This document shows, in pieces, positions 27,901-35,576 of a stretch of 64,000 nt of DNA. How positions within the stretch are numbered: the stretch's first letter is position 1; each line of letters begins with the position of its first letter. The DNA lies in NCBI GenBank assembly GCA_016706595.1, contig JADJJH010000007.1:434001-498000 (forward strand), written 5' to 3'. A model generated the notes under the pieces. That model ran no database searches. It saw nothing but the letters and a program-made list of their open reading frames with translations, and was not told the origin of the DNA. The position numbers were made by a program, and so were the translations under genes. This stretch comes from Bacteroidota bacterium. Lineage in GTDB: Bacteria; Bacteroidota; Bacteroidia; Chitinophagales; Chitinophagaceae.

Positions 27901-30900
27901 TAAAAGCACTTTGGGTTATTAATACCAGCAAACCCGAAGATGCTGATTTTTTACCGGGTGTTTCGAGAAGCGATATGCATCGTTTTTATAAAAATGGCAG
28001 AGAAGGTGTTTATGATATTTACCTTTTGATGAATGACAATAAAATGATCTTTTTACCTAAAATTTATTTACATCATCAAGATGAATTTTATATTGATCCA
28101 ACTTTGCTTAGAAAAGAAATTTTAAACAATGATAAACTTTCGATACCATTAAAAATTTATAGCGATCTTACTAAAACCGCTTTGTTGCCTTTTTACTTTG
28201 CCCCCGAAGAAATCAATACGAAGATTAAGGAGACCGCCAATGCAAAACGAAAAAATCCTTATTTACATGGTATCATCACCAACGAATCGTTAAGTGCAAT
28301 TTATAATGCATTGGTATTGCTTGAAGTAAATGGGGTTTATAAATATGGCGCAACTACCAATAGCAATGGCGAATTTGAAATATTAAATATTGCTGATGGT
28401 AGCTATCAGGTAAAAATTTATCATCCCGAGTATCAGATTAAGAATTATGCAGCGATGTTTATGAAGGGCGCACATGAATATACTTTAGATGCTGCGATGA
28501 AATCAATAGAAACCCAAAGACCGGCATTTGAAACTATACATCCCGATTTTCAGTTGGCGGTATTTGCCAATCAAAAGCAACAAGACCTTATGAAACTTTC
28601 GGTTTATGATAATGAATTCAGAACAAATTTATTAGGAAGTACCATCACCTTGCTTGAGAACGACAAACCTGTTTACTCACAATTTTTGAAGGACGCTTCG
28701 CAGATAGAAATTCCAACCCCTACGAATAGCACATTAGCTTATACACTTGAATTAAAACGCGAAGGGTATACAACGATGTATATACGAAACCTACATTTTT
28801 ATGGCGAGATGATATACCAATTGAATTTATTTGCATCTGCATATAACCCTCAAATTCCGGTAGCAAAAAAAGAGTATGATGTAAATATGCAGTATTCAGG
28901 TTTTGCTCAACCCGAAGTAAAAAATTCAAATGCAAAAATTACCTACCATACTGCCAATGGAAAAGAAGCTGGGGTGGTGTATGGTAAAGTATTGAATGAA
29001 GATAAGGAGGCTTTAGACTTTGCAAGCATTAGTTTAATTAAAGATAATATGGTTCGTTATGGTGGCAAGACCGATTTACAGGGGAATTTCAATATCAAAT
29101 CAATTGCACCCGGAGAGTATGATGTTAGGGTAACTTATGTGGGTTATGAATCGCAATTGATAACTAAGGTCTCAGTTTCATCGGTAAATAAGGTACAGAT
29201 AATTTTTACACTGCAGAAGAGAATGAGTTATACAAAAGAAGTGATGGTAATGCATGATAGACGTGAGAGTTTAATAAATCCAAGTGATCCGGGAAGGAAA
29301 GTAGTAACGGGTGAATCATTCAAAAATATGGCTTCAAATCAAATAAGCGACTTAGTTGGTACACAAGTAGGAGTAATGTATAATGCTAGTGCAGTTGGTT
29401 CTTATACATACCAAATTGATGGCTTACAAATAAGTAGCGAAACTTTTGCTTGGAGCGATGATGAAACCAAACGAAGAAGAGGAGAAGAACAAAAATATGC
29501 GAATGATTCTTTAATTGAAAAAGCTTCGAACAATGCAAGTAGCAGCAGAAAAAACTTTACCGATGTGGCCTATTGGCAACCCAATAAAATCACCAATAAA
29601 AAAGGCATCGTAAGTTTTGATATTCAATTCCCTGATAATATCACTACATGGAAATCGAATATTTTAGCAATGGGTAAAAAACGTATGCATGGAATTGATT
29701 CGTCGGAAACCAAAGTATATAAACCCCTACAAACTATTAGTATTTTTCCTCAATTTTTGTATCAACAAGATAAAGTGTACTTGAAGGCAAAGTATAGTAA
29801 TTTAACCAAGGATGCTAAAGATGTGCAAGTATATATGAGCTTGAATGATCAATCTTTATTATCAAAAAATACCAGCATTAAAAACGATTATGTTGATTCG
29901 GCTTTTGTGAGTATCGACAAAACCGATACGTTGCACATGAAGGCAGGATTAATTTTCAACGGCTCCTATAAAGATGAAGAGGTAAGAGATATTCCGGTGT
30001 ATAGTCCGGCCTTGAAACTTTATAACAACCAACACTTTTCGATGGAAAGTGATAGTACCTATCGTTTGCAATTTGCCAACCAAACAAAGGGTAGCATAAT
30101 GCTCAATAATACTTTGTATGAAAAAATATTGGAAGAAATTAAAGAACTCAATCAGTACGAATATGCTTGTACCGAACAATGTGCATCCAAGCTCAAAGGA
30201 TTATTAGTTAAAGAGAAAATTAATAAATCGCTTGGACTGAAAGATAATATCACCCCACAAATTTATCAATTACTCAATCGATTAGCGGCTTATCAAAACA
30301 ATGACGGCTCTTGGGGTTGGTGGAAGAAAGATTATACCAATTGGCGGATGACCTTGTATGTTATGGATGTAATGCAAGCCGCAAATAGCATGGGTTATTT
30401 CAATAGTAATTTCACCTTGGCGCAAGATGCAGTGCGAACCAATTTTGGATTGATGAATAACAGCGAAAAGTTGTATGCGCACTATTTATTTCAAAAGAAT
30501 GGAATAGCTACTGAGGCGATGATGAATCAGTTTAAGAAATATGAATTTGAGAATTTGCCATCAACAGACAAGATGTATTATTTTAAAATACAAAATATGT
30601 TGGGCGAAGAAACCAAGCTGAGCGATATGTATGCTTTGTATTTAGAAATGAATACTCAGTTAACTCGCCCTTATACCGATAATTTCTTTTATGATCCACG
30701 TGCAAATATTTTTAATGCCTACCAATTATTTTCAAATACAAGCATGGGTAACGAGTGGTTGCAAATGTTTAAGGCTAAACTCAGCAACGGACAATTAGCA
30801 CATAATTTAAATACCTACGCAAAGGCAAGTATGATTGAAGCTTTAAGTAGCAACGTAATGAATACCGATGGCAAAACCATACAATCAGAAGTGATTATAA

Positions 30901-31409
30901 ATGATACTTTAAAAGTGAAAACATTTCCTTATCGACTAGCCATTACCGGTACTAATTATACTATGAAACATAGTGGTGGAAATGTATTTGTAAATACGGC
31001 AGAAGAAAAGTGGATGATGCAACCCACAAAACAGGATTCGATTTACCAAATACAAAGTTCGTTTGAACAACAAAGTAAAACCGTTGAAACAATAAAAGCC
31101 GGTATACCTTGTACGTTTAAAGTAAGTGTTGATGCGTATAAAACGAATGAACATGTGATGCTAGAAATTCCAATACCAGCAGGCATGCGTGTGGTAAACA
31201 AAGCACAACAAAGCGGTGCGACTATCGAATATTTTAAACAGAAGATTGTGTTGTTTTTCCCTAAACTACATCAAGGACAACAAACCTTTTATTTTGAAAT
31301 GTTACCGAATATAAAAGGAAGCTTTATGTTACCTGCTGCTAAATGTTCGTTGATGTATTATCCGCATGTGTATGGCAATAATGAGAACAAGACTATCGAG
31401 ATAAAATAA
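24951..31409 (+). CDS. Giant alpha-2-macroglobulin-like protein with internal carboxypeptidase-regulatory and plug-like domains
   Basis: This 2152-residue exported protein has a signal peptide at MIKKYLSAVLLCIIASISTHAQ (ATG 24951; an upstream GTG would add 13 residues before the signal). Residues ~195-215 carry the macroglobulin motif YFITDKPVYKPLDTLRLKAFL split at the MG1 edge. Two carboxypeptidase-regulatory-like modules lie at ~1104-1163 and ~1341-1430. The second is followed by a short stretch resembling a TonB-receptor plug (ISDLVGTQVGVMYNASAVG, YQIDGLQI, ~1453-1493). The C-terminal half is A2M-like: DVAYWQPNKITNKKGIVSF, DNITTWKSNILAMGK, and a thioester-type motif CTEQ with Cys1740 and Gln1743. 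Bacterial A2Ms trap proteases in the periplasm. The plug-like insert is unusual. Confidence 0.8.
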   Translation: MIKKYLSAVLLCIIASISTHAQKLSDLISQDTMMYVFKLNKTQTDYIIRKQKIEDIIFLFGNIWKSYPIKVYKNDTLPFGNYICASINKELITYTYVHRTGLSVKSKVIGNTIIIFIGDQKNGKNIEKAKVEIDGKNVAFDEGFGGYAFEKNSVNKTRLAKNEVYLTFSYGEEYTAMLYNFAAGYRAPAQGGMYNAYAGGISEGYFITDKPVYKPLDTLRLKAFLTEPHKGRPIRSKAWLTMYEPTQNFNFSKRIKPKTPGAFVYDWPIPDSLKIDRNFSMSLTYKKRHFALSKQASFYLEDYVLNSNKYDAQLSSQEYYAGDDIRFTVTASDANGFPIQGAQIHYKLSILNVYDFICDTFLLPVARKNNWLERDTVYPYENAMELKILHSDLPKINATYNVEITITDPNTFERKVINRQFNKQSVKEKVLIYQREDSLHIRCLYNQRDTGRNYTMIVMNEQDTLMKKKITTPYVHALTALTTRVIFIDKDSSITPIDIAFNKFSITHLEGKRNADSVFIDFKFPFDDAVYYHILKNGKRISSGKSKELHYKIKDDSKDEYMIRFTSNLHRNIENNFYEVTYKPQLHKIFLSSDLPTQAFPGARMPVTIKATDYRNKALKKINIAAFAVNKQFEDRLKTPVITIPEKYRDLISIKQPDLLDNAYLTIPNLGHTYHIKSIHFTKFNLHKNEFYELRYPKKTMALIDKTNQSKIPEFSVFVTHKDRVYRPKYILLDGQPIYITDLQADIYSFQAKAGKHSITIRYFDKRIELNDISFEPNKKYFIGLNIDSLGKSNSQMRITDSLSVAQPNADEKSLLYGSLVLTNNFGIDTLTIRTKSDTSTRYTYTAQRVPQRLNVDGENFSAFGPFPSNSEAVFKLGKKEFALQTGTELAHYYDWNSREFTTKRIGAVKGVIFNFAEQPMYDFHILSLAKPDSIKPTPEKVPVKYNDEAHHIPEPEYNQSYRSNTQQHNFSFIFKNANKKQYVKALWVINTSKPEDADFLPGVSRSDMHRFYKNGREGVYDIYLLMNDNKMIFLPKIYLHHQDEFYIDPTLLRKEILNNDKLSIPLKIYSDLTKTALLPFYFAPEEINTKIKETANAKRKNPYLHGIITNESLSAIYNALVLLEVNGVYKYGATTNSNGEFEILNIADGSYQVKIYHPEYQIKNYAAMFMKGAHEYTLDAAMKSIETQRPAFETIHPDFQLAVFANQKQQDLMKLSVYDNEFRTNLLGSTITLLENDKPVYSQFLKDASQIEIPTPTNSTLAYTLELKREGYTTMYIRNLHFYGEMIYQLNLFASAYNPQIPVAKKEYDVNMQYSGFAQPEVKNSNAKITYHTANGKEAGVVYGKVLNEDKEALDFASISLIKDNMVRYGGKTDLQGNFNIKSIAPGEYDVRVTYVGYESQLITKVSVSSVNKVQIIFTLQKRMSYTKEVMVMHDRRESLINPSDPGRKVVTGESFKNMASNQISDLVGTQVGVMYNASAVGSYTYQIDGLQISSETFAWSDDETKRRRGEEQKYANDSLIEKASNNASSSRKNFTDVAYWQPNKITNKKGIVSFDIQFPDNITTWKSNILAMGKKRMHGIDSSETKVYKPLQTISIFPQFLYQQDKVYLKAKYSNLTKDAKDVQVYMSLNDQSLLSKNTSIKNDYVDSAFVSIDKTDTLHMKAGLIFNGSYKDEEVRDIPVYSPALKLYNNQHFSMESDSTYRLQFANQTKGSIMLNNTLYEKILEEIKELNQYEYACTEQCASKLKGLLVKEKINKSLGLKDNITPQIYQLLNRLAAYQNNDGSWGWWKKDYTNWRMTLYVMDVMQAANSMGYFNSNFTLAQDAVRTNFGLMNNSEKLYAHYLFQKNGIATEAMMNQFKKYEFENLPSTDKMYYFKIQNMLGEETKLSDMYALYLEMNTQLTRPYTDNFFYDPRANIFNAYQLFSNTSMGNEWLQMFKAKLSNGQLAHNLNTYAKASMIEALSSNVMNTDGKTIQSEVIINDTLKVKTFPYRLAITGTNYTMKHSGGNVFVNTAEEKWMMQPTKQDSIYQIQSSFEQQSKTVETIKAGIPCTFKVSVDAYKTNEHVMLEIPIPAGMRVVNKAQQSGATIEYFKQKIVLFFPKLHQGQQTFYFEMLPNIKGSFMLPAAKCSLMYYPHVYGNNENKTIEIK

Positions 31410-31410
31410 T

Positions 31411-31543
31411 GGGCTCGATAAAAACCTCTGATGCTTCGTTATTCGAATTTTGCAAATCCATTATTTACAAAAGTAAACGCTTCCGATAGCTATCGGAATT
31501 GCAAAATTCAAATGCCTCGCCTGAGAGGATTTTATAGATGCCC
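31411..31543. repeat. Multi-hairpin dispersed repeat, copy 2
   Basis: This second copy of the element at 13955-14085 begins one base after the stop of the macroglobulin-like gene. The outer arms (GGGCTCGATAAAAACCTCT with AGAGGATTTTATAGATGCCC), the middle stem (31442-31455 with 31499-31512) and both inner hairpins are kept. Two middle-stem pairs differ from copy 1 on both sides, preserving pairing. The rest of the gap to 31674 shows no gene. Confidence 0.8.
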
Positions 31544-31673
31544 AAGAAATTCTGATGTTGAAAAATATTCTTTGCTCAAAAATATTTTAATATAAATTGG
31601 TTTAGAAGATTATCATATTGAACTTGTCAACTAAAATAAGCCCTATGTTTCTATTGTGGTCTAATCAATCATC

Positions 31674-33344
31674 TTATGGTTTCTTCTTGTTCAACAAAAA
31701 AGCTTCAAATTCTTGTAATGAAAACGAACTCAAATTTTGCGAAGCCATAAGCATTCCTTTTTGTGCAGCAAGAACACCATATCGAATATCATCAATCCCA
31801 GCAATACTATGAGCATCCGGGTTAATAGAAAGTAATACGCCTTGTTCAACAGCATATTGAATCCAACGCCAATCCATATCCAATCGGCGAGGATTTGCAT
31901 TAATTTCGATTACCACATCATGGGCTTTACAAGCGTCGATAATTAATGTATGATCAATAGGATAACCTTTTCGGCTTAGTAATAATCGTCCGGTTGGATG
32001 ACCAAGAATACGCGTATAAGGATTAGTGATTGCACCTAGTAAACGTGACATGGCTTTTTCTTCTGTCATCTTTAAATTTTGATGAACTGAGGTAATTACC
32101 AAATCAAAAGTTGCCAATACTTTATCATTATAATCTAAACTTCCATCACCTAAAATATCACATTCAATACTTTTGAAAATTTTGAAGGGATGGAGTTTTT
32201 CATTCAATTTGTCAATCTCTTCTTGCTGCAATTTAATACGTTCAACACTTAATCCATTTGCATAAAACGAGCTCACAGAGTGATCGCTCATCACCAAATA
32301 TTCAAAACCTTTTTCGATACATGCTTTTGCCATATCAGCAATTGAAAATTTACCATCACTCCATGTACTATGATTATGTATGATACCTTTGATATCCGAA
32401 GTTTCGATAAGCTTAGGTATTTTACTTTGCTTAGCGAGCTCAATAATTTCTTTTTGCTCACGCAGAAAGGGTGGTATATATTGAATCTGTGCATGACTAA
32501 AAATCGCTTCTTCAGTTTGTGCTTCAGAAAGCGCCTTTGGATATTGCTGTAAAAAATTTATATAAAATTCTTCGCTGCTTGAAGTTTGAAAAACCGTTTT
32601 TGTCAAATCTGCTTTAGCACAACTATAAAATTTAATTTTACAAGCCGAATGGTATTGATAAATTAAATGTTGTCTAGCTTCTTCAATATATTCAAAACTA
32701 TTTTGAACTGAAAGCACTTGTTTTATTTGTTCGATAGTTTTTGGAACTACATATTCTAGCTGCTCTAAACTATCTGTATGCATAGCAAAATCACCACTCA
32801 AACAAATATCATCTTCATTAAATAATATTTTTAATGCTTGTAAAATTTCATAAGCAGTGGGTTCAATTTGTGCATACAAAAAACTTCCCTGGTTGCTCAA
32901 ATAAAACTCAATGGCTTCTTGTATACTTTGCTGCGATTTTTCACCAAAACCCTTGTAATTCACTAAGCGATTTTCTTCACAAGCATATAATAATTCGCCT
33001 GGCGATTCGATGCCGAGTTCGTGCCAAATGGTCGCAATTTTTTTCGGACCAATACCTTTAATCTTCATCAATTCAAGAATGCCAAAAGGTGTTTTTTTAA
33101 TTAAATCATTTAATACACCCAGCTCTCCACTTTGCAATAGTTCAATTATTTTTTTGGCGGTGCTTTCTCCTATGCCTTTTTCAAACTGTATGTGGTCGTG
33201 TGGAAGTTCGCTGAGTTGTAAAGGCAATTTATCTATTTGAAATGCTGCATTTGCATAGGATTTCGATTTAAAACTATTCTCACCATGCAAGTCCATCAAT
33301 TTCGCCAAGAGCGAGAAAACGCTTGAAATTTCTTTATTCGTCAT
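31674..33344 (-). CDS. polX: PolX-family protein: DNA polymerase X-like with PHP exonuclease domain
   Basis: This 556-residue protein has the bacterial PolX layout: an N-terminal 8-kDa/HhH region (residues ~1-125, with GIGESTAKKIIELL and IKGIGPKKIATIWHELG), a polymerase-like middle (~160-270), and a PHP domain (~320-556; IIHNHSTWSDGKFS, MSDHS, LGHPTGR, INPDAH). In working PolX enzymes the middle holds a GSxRR motif and a DxD metal pair. Here that segment reads CLSGDFAMHTDSLEQLEYVV, so polymerase activity is probably lost, while the PHP metal ligands look complete. It would then be a repair-type 3'-5' exonuclease or phosphoesterase. Its ATG overlaps the zapA stop. Confidence 0.88.
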   Translation of the reverse strand: MTNKEISSVFSLLAKLMDLHGENSFKSKSYANAAFQIDKLPLQLSELPHDHIQFEKGIGESTAKKIIELLQSGELGVLNDLIKKTPFGILELMKIKGIGPKKIATIWHELGIESPGELLYACEENRLVNYKGFGEKSQQSIQEAIEFYLSNQGSFLYAQIEPTAYEILQALKILFNEDDICLSGDFAMHTDSLEQLEYVVPKTIEQIKQVLSVQNSFEYIEEARQHLIYQYHSACKIKFYSCAKADLTKTVFQTSSSEEFYINFLQQYPKALSEAQTEEAIFSHAQIQYIPPFLREQKEIIELAKQSKIPKLIETSDIKGIIHNHSTWSDGKFSIADMAKACIEKGFEYLVMSDHSVSSFYANGLSVERIKLQQEEIDKLNEKLHPFKIFKSIECDILGDGSLDYNDKVLATFDLVITSVHQNLKMTEEKAMSRLLGAITNPYTRILGHPTGRLLLSRKGYPIDHTLIIDACKAHDVVIEINANPRRLDMDWRWIQYAVEQGVLLSINPDAHSIAGIDDIRYGVLAAQKGMLMASQNLSSFSLQEFEAFLLNKKKP

Positions 33345-33622
33345 TCGTCTAGTAGGTTTGAGATATCATTCAATTTCGTCATCAGTTCATCTGTTTTTAC
33401 ATTGCTTACGGGCAATGGATTCTTGGCAGAAGTAATATAGTCGAGTAATATCATCGCCATGTAATCATGGTCATCGCGCCCGGGAAACTGTGTTTTGAAA
33501 TCGTTTATTTTTTCGGTAATGGTTTGAACCGTTTTTCGAATGGTGGCTTCATTTTCAGCAGCGGCCTTAATTCGATAGGTACGATTACAAAGTTTGATGG
33601 TAAGAGGTACTTGTTCGCTCAT
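33341..33622 (-). CDS. zapA: Cell division protein ZapA
   Basis: This 93-residue Z-ring-associated protein would crosslink FtsZ filaments. It has the ZapA N-terminal beta-hairpin (VPLTIKLCNRTYRIKAAAENEATIRK) and a C-terminal coiled coil ending in LNDISNLLDE. The stop overlaps the polX start (ATGA), so the two form an operon. A -7-like TAACTTCG sits at 33627-33634, so close to the ATG that the message may be leaderless. Confidence 0.85.
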   Translation of the reverse strand: MSEQVPLTIKLCNRTYRIKAAAENEATIRKTVQTITEKINDFKTQFPGRDDHDYMAMILLDYITSAKNPLPVSNVKTDELMTKLNDISNLLDE

Positions 33623-33626
33623 GTTA

Positions 33627-33634
33627 CGAAGTTA
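33627..33634 (-). promoter_or_regulatory. -7-like element of zapA-polX
   Basis: On the minus strand this reads TAACTTCG (one base off TAnnTTTG) and ends five bases from the zapA ATG. Transcription would start at or within a few bases of the start codon. Confidence 0.4.
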
Positions 33635-33791
33635 GAGTAATGTCTTTTAAATTTTTAACTCTATATACAAATCTTTCTTAATCCCCCATATTGTGAGCTC
33701 ATATAATTTACAAAACCATTTCTAGTATAGAGTGAACTTAATAATTTCTCATTCCAAGCTAAGTTTGCTTTAACAATTTAGTTAGTTGAAA

Positions 33792-34706
33792 CTACCAAAT
33801 TCCATCTAATTGAAGCCTCAATTCTTCGCTCATTTTTTGAATGGCATTATGGCTATATCCTGCAATATGCGGTGTAATTAATACAGGGTATTTGCAAAGT
33901 TCACTGAGTATATTAGGTTCTTGTTGTAATACCCAATTGATTTGCTTTTCTTCTTCAACGACGTCTAAGCAAGCCCCTTTAATTTTATGTTGTTGCAAGC
34001 CCTTCAATATCAAAGGGGTTTCAATTACTGCACCTCTTGATGCATTTATCAAAATATGTGGCTTATGCATCTTGTGCATAAAATCTTCATCATAATAATG
34101 TAAAGTCTCTGCCGTTAATGGCACATGAAACGATATGATATCTGAATTTGCCTGTAGTTCAGCCAAACTTACTTCTTTTACAAATTCATTTCCAAAACCT
34201 GATTTATATTTATCATAAGCAATGATATGATTCGTAAAAACCCGTAATTTATTTGCGAGTGCTTGCCCGGTATGTCCAAAACCAATGATGCCTAAGGTTT
34301 GTCCTTCCAACTCAATTCCTCGGTTGGCTTCACGTATCCATAAACCACTTTGTACTTCATGAAATGAGGATTCGATATGATGTAACAAGCTTAATAACAT
34401 GCCCATAATATGTTCGGCTACTGAATTGGCAATGCCATTTGGCGAATTGAAGTACCGTATATTATTTTTATCACAATAATCGGTATCAACAATTTCCATA
34501 CCCGAACCCAATCTTCCTATCCATTTCAGATTTGAATACTTTTCAAGTTCGTTTCGATGTAATACTAATTTATTAGAAGTCAGAATGCCATGAATATTGG
34601 TTTTCTCTTCTCCAATATTTTCCAAAGTTTTTACTTCATAACCTACATGAATCAAAGCATGTAATAATGCCTCTGAAATAGGCGCTGCAACTAATACTTG
34701 CTTCAT
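33792..34706 (-). CDS. D-isomer-specific 2-hydroxyacid dehydrogenase (phosphoglycerate dehydrogenase-like)
   Basis: This 304-residue NAD-dependent dehydrogenase has the Rossmann motif GQTLGIIGFGHTGQALA near residue 135. The catalytic Arg lies in NASRGAVIE, the Glu in LDVVEEEK, and the His in LITPHIAGYSH. Family members reduce 2-keto acids or oxidise 3-phosphoglycerate. It lacks a C-terminal ACT domain, so it is a short-type enzyme. Substrate is uncertain. It stands between zapA-polX and rsmA-parC on the same strand with ~90-170 base gaps, so it is probably transcribed alone. Confidence 0.85.
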   Translation of the reverse strand: MKQVLVAAPISEALLHALIHVGYEVKTLENIGEEKTNIHGILTSNKLVLHRNELEKYSNLKWIGRLGSGMEIVDTDYCDKNNIRYFNSPNGIANSVAEHIMGMLLSLLHHIESSFHEVQSGLWIREANRGIELEGQTLGIIGFGHTGQALANKLRVFTNHIIAYDKYKSGFGNEFVKEVSLAELQANSDIISFHVPLTAETLHYYDEDFMHKMHKPHILINASRGAVIETPLILKGLQQHKIKGACLDVVEEEKQINWVLQQEPNILSELCKYPVLITPHIAGYSHNAIQKMSEELRLQLDGIW

Positions 34707-34799
34707 GGTGTAAATATATGTGTTCTACAAAATCCTTGTCTATTTCGTAGATCTCCAATTTATTAAATTAACATAATAGATTCGCCTATTAAAGGATTC

Positions 34800-35558
34800 T
34801 TACGACTCATACAAGGATGTATACAGCGAAATAAATTGCTCAACTGAAAGTTGTTCGGCTCGCTTATTAAAAATTTCATCTTGCAATTTCTCGGCGGGTA
34901 ATAATGATTTAAAGCCATTGCGTAAGGTTTTACGACGCATATTAAAGGCAGCCTTTACAAAGGTCTTGAATTTATTATAATCTGCTACAGGCTCTTCTCC
35001 GGCTTTGCGTACCAATTTAATTACACCTGAAACAACTTTAGGTGGAGGTGTAAAACAAGCAGCCTCTACATCAAACAAATATTCAATAGTATAATAGGCT
35101 TGGGCTAAAACACTTAAAATGCCATACTCTTTGCTACCGTGTTTAGATGCAATACGCTGTGCCACTTCTTTTTGAAACATGCCTACCACTTCATCTACTT
35201 GATTACGCCATTCAAGTACTTTAAAAATAATTTGGGTTGAGATATTATAGGGGAAGTTGCCGATGATACTAAAATTCGTATCAAATGGAAGTTCAGCATC
35301 TAAAAAATCATCATGCAATATTTTACCTTGTAACGAAGGGTATTGCTTATGTAAATAATCAATCTTGTCTTTATCTAATTCAATACATACATAATTTTCA
35401 TAAGGTTTATGCATGAGGTATTTGGTAATGGCTCCACCACCCGGACCAATCTCTAATACATTTTTTACATCATCACTCATACTTTCCACGATACGAAGGC
35501 ATATCGTTTCATCATGTAAAAAGTGTTGTCCGAGTGATTTTTTTAAGGTGTATTGCAT
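34800..35558 (-). CDS. rsmA: 16S rRNA (adenine1518-N6/adenine1519-N6)-dimethyltransferase
   Basis: This 252-residue enzyme dimethylates two adjacent adenines in helix 45 of 16S rRNA during small-subunit maturation. It begins with the family signature KKSLGQHFLHDETI and has the SAM motif EIGPGGGAITKYL. The catalytic N-F-P-Y motif (GNFPYNIS) takes the place of the common NLPY. Length is typical. It lies 18 bases downstream of the topoisomerase gene on the same strand, so the two are probably co-transcribed. Confidence 0.95.
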   Translation of the reverse strand: MQYTLKKSLGQHFLHDETICLRIVESMSDDVKNVLEIGPGGGAITKYLMHKPYENYVCIELDKDKIDYLHKQYPSLQGKILHDDFLDAELPFDTNFSIIGNFPYNISTQIIFKVLEWRNQVDEVVGMFQKEVAQRIASKHGSKEYGILSVLAQAYYTIEYLFDVEAACFTPPPKVVSGVIKLVRKAGEEPVADYNKFKTFVKAAFNMRRKTLRNGFKSLLPAEKLQDEIFNKRAEQLSVEQFISLYTSLYES

Positions 35559-35576
35559 AGTGGATTACAATGTAAA

